In this document: piece after piece, positions 35,792 through 36,799 of the stretch
Numbering within the stretch: the first letter of the stretch is position 1
How the letters are laid out: each line of letters begins with the position of its first letter
From: Selenomonadaceae bacterium
GTDB taxonomy: Bacteria; Bacillota; Negativicutes; Selenomonadales; Selenomonadaceae
DNA: 36,799 nt
Direction of reading: 5' to 3'
NCBI GenBank assembly: GCA_022786545.1
Contig: JALFXV010000018.1
Location: 1 to 36,799, forward strand
The notes under the pieces: generated by a model
Database searches by the model: none
Told to the model about the DNA's origin: nothing
The model's input: the letters and a program-made list of their open reading frames with translations, nothing else
Translations under genes and position numbers: made by a program

Positions 35792-36799
35792 TGGCTGCTT
35801 TTCCTGATTTTACCAATATGAAGTTGAAGGAAGCTCCGGCAGGCAGCGGGGCGGAGTGGCAGAGGCTGTTTGAGTCGGCTGCCGGTGCTGATTTTGCCGC
35901 CCTGACCGGCAAGACCATGGAGCATATTCCTATCAAGCCTATATATAACCACGATGAATACGATCACATGAACCATCTGGATTTTGCCAGCGGCATACCG
36001 CCCTGCCTGAGAGGTCCGTACTCCACCATGTATGTGTTCCGTCCCTGGACAGTAAGGCAGTATGCAGGCTTTTCCACGGCGGAGGAATCCAATGCCTTTT
36101 ACCGCCGCAACCTGGCTGCCGGTCAGAAGGGCTTGTCCATCGCCTTTGACCTGCCTACCCACAGGGGCTATGACTCGGATAATCCCCGGGTGCTGGGCGA
36201 TGTAGGCAAGGCAGGGGTTGCCATTGACTCCATCCTGGACATGCGCATCCTGTTCAGCGGCATACCTCTTGACCAGATGTCCGTATCCATGACCATGAAC
36301 GGTGCGGTGCTGCCGATTCTGGCCTTTTACATCCTGTCCGGCGAGGAGCAGGGCGTGGATAAGAAGGTCATGGCAGGCACCATCCAGAACGATATCCTGA
36401 AGGAATTTATGGTGCGCAATACCTACATCTATCCGCCGGAAATGTCCATGCGCATCATCGGCGATATTTTCGAGTATACCACCAAGTACATGCCTAAGTT
36501 CAACAGCATTTCCATCTCCGGCTACCACATGCAGGAGGCTGGCGCAACGGCTGATATTGAGCTGGGCTATACCCTGGCCGACGGCTTGGAATACATCCGT
36601 ACAGGTATCAAAGCGGGATTGCCTGTGGATGCTTTTGCCAAGAGATTGTCCTTCTTCTGGGCGATCGGTAAGAATTATTTTATGGAAGTGGCAAAAATGC
36701 GTGCAGCCCGTGTGCTGTGGGCGAAGATTGTCAAGTCCTTCGGTGCAAAGGACAGCAAGTCTATGGCACTACGAACCCACTGCCAGACCTCCGGCTGGT
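35791..36799 (+). CDS. mutB: Methylmalonyl-CoA mutase large subunit (cut by window edge)
   Basis: The first 336 codons of the catalytic (alpha) subunit. Visible: [18 protein letters not shown] with the substrate-pocket Tyr, [74 protein letters not shown] and the end RTHCQTSGW, all typical of the barrel that binds the CoA ester. The C-terminal cobalamin-binding domain with the cobalt-ligand His lies beyond the window. It starts at ATG 35791 within TAATG, directly coupled to mutA, giving equal amounts of both subunits. Confidence 0.96.
   Translation, partial: MAAFPDFTNMKLKEAPAGSGAEWQRLFESAAGADFAALTGKTMEHIPIKPIYNHDEYDHMNHLDFASGIPPCLRGPYSTMYVFRPWTVRQYAGFSTAEESNAFYRRNLAAGQKGLSIAFDLPTHRGYDSDNPRVLGDVGKAGVAIDSILDMRILFSGIPLDQMSVSMTMNGAVLPILAFYILSGEEQGVDKKVMAGTIQNDILKEFMVRNTYIYPPEMSMRIIGDIFEYTTKYMPKFNSISISGYHMQEAGATADIELGYTLADGLEYIRTGIKAGLPVDAFAKRLSFFWAIGKNYFMEVAKMRAARVLWAKIVKSFGAKDSKSMALRTHCQTSGW

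Overview
The window looks like a chromosomal segment of a diderm Firmicute (class Negativicutes), probably a Selenomonas-like or related propionate producer; this is inferred from gene content. It combines Firmicutes-style genes (PcrA, Mn-dependent pyrophosphatase, AAGGAGG ribosome binding sites) with outer-membrane machinery (TonB-dependent receptor, ExbB/ExbD/TonB), methylmalonyl-CoA mutase and [FeFe]-hydrogenase maturation genes. The left 6.3 kb is clearly more AT-rich than the rest, as is common for surface-polysaccharide loci acquired by transfer.

Layout. 1-6349: a clipped, possibly transposase gene; two polysaccharide genes (UDP-galactopyranose-mutase-like flavoprotein, glycosyltransferase); an Rpn/PD-(D/E)XK transposase remnant; then a hexapeptide acetyltransferase, a Wzx-type flippase and a membrane acyltransferase. 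The last carries 17 copies of CACAG just after its start codon and is out of frame as read, so it looks like a phase-variable switch in the OFF state. 6411-7268: AraC-type regulator. 7547-16223: tatC-tatA diverge from hydE-hydG-hydF, followed by a Tat-signal-bearing [FeFe] hydrogenase with HybA-like and HybB/NrfD-like partners. This reads as a complete module for making, exporting and wiring an extracytoplasmic [FeFe] hydrogenase to the quinone pool.

16439-26647 is mostly housekeeping: a small secreted Cys/His-rich peptide, a tRNA operon (fMet, Thr, Met) with a near-perfect promoter, ilvD, trmL, ppaC, pcrA, ligA, a RelB/YafQ toxin-antitoxin pair and a DEDDh exonuclease. 26715-32776 is a cobalamin uptake operon under a cobalamin riboswitch: a BtuB-like receptor, a TIM-barrel protein that is probably the cobamide-remodelling enzyme CbiR, exbB, exbD, tonB, and a second receptor gene reduced by an internal deletion. 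A second cobalamin riboswitch with several hairpins precedes the B12-dependent methylmalonyl-CoA mutase genes mutA and mutB; mutB runs off the right edge.

The B12 parts fit together: import, base remodelling and use in the propionate pathway. The hydrogenase module could feed H2 electrons to a menaquinone-linked reductase such as fumarate reductase, which is inference since no such reductase lies in the window. Most notable points: the CACAG switch, the exported [FeFe]-Hyb hybrid hydrogenase with adjacent Tat genes, an apparent AUU start for hydE, and a cobalamin riboswitch in front of a cobalamin-dependent enzyme.
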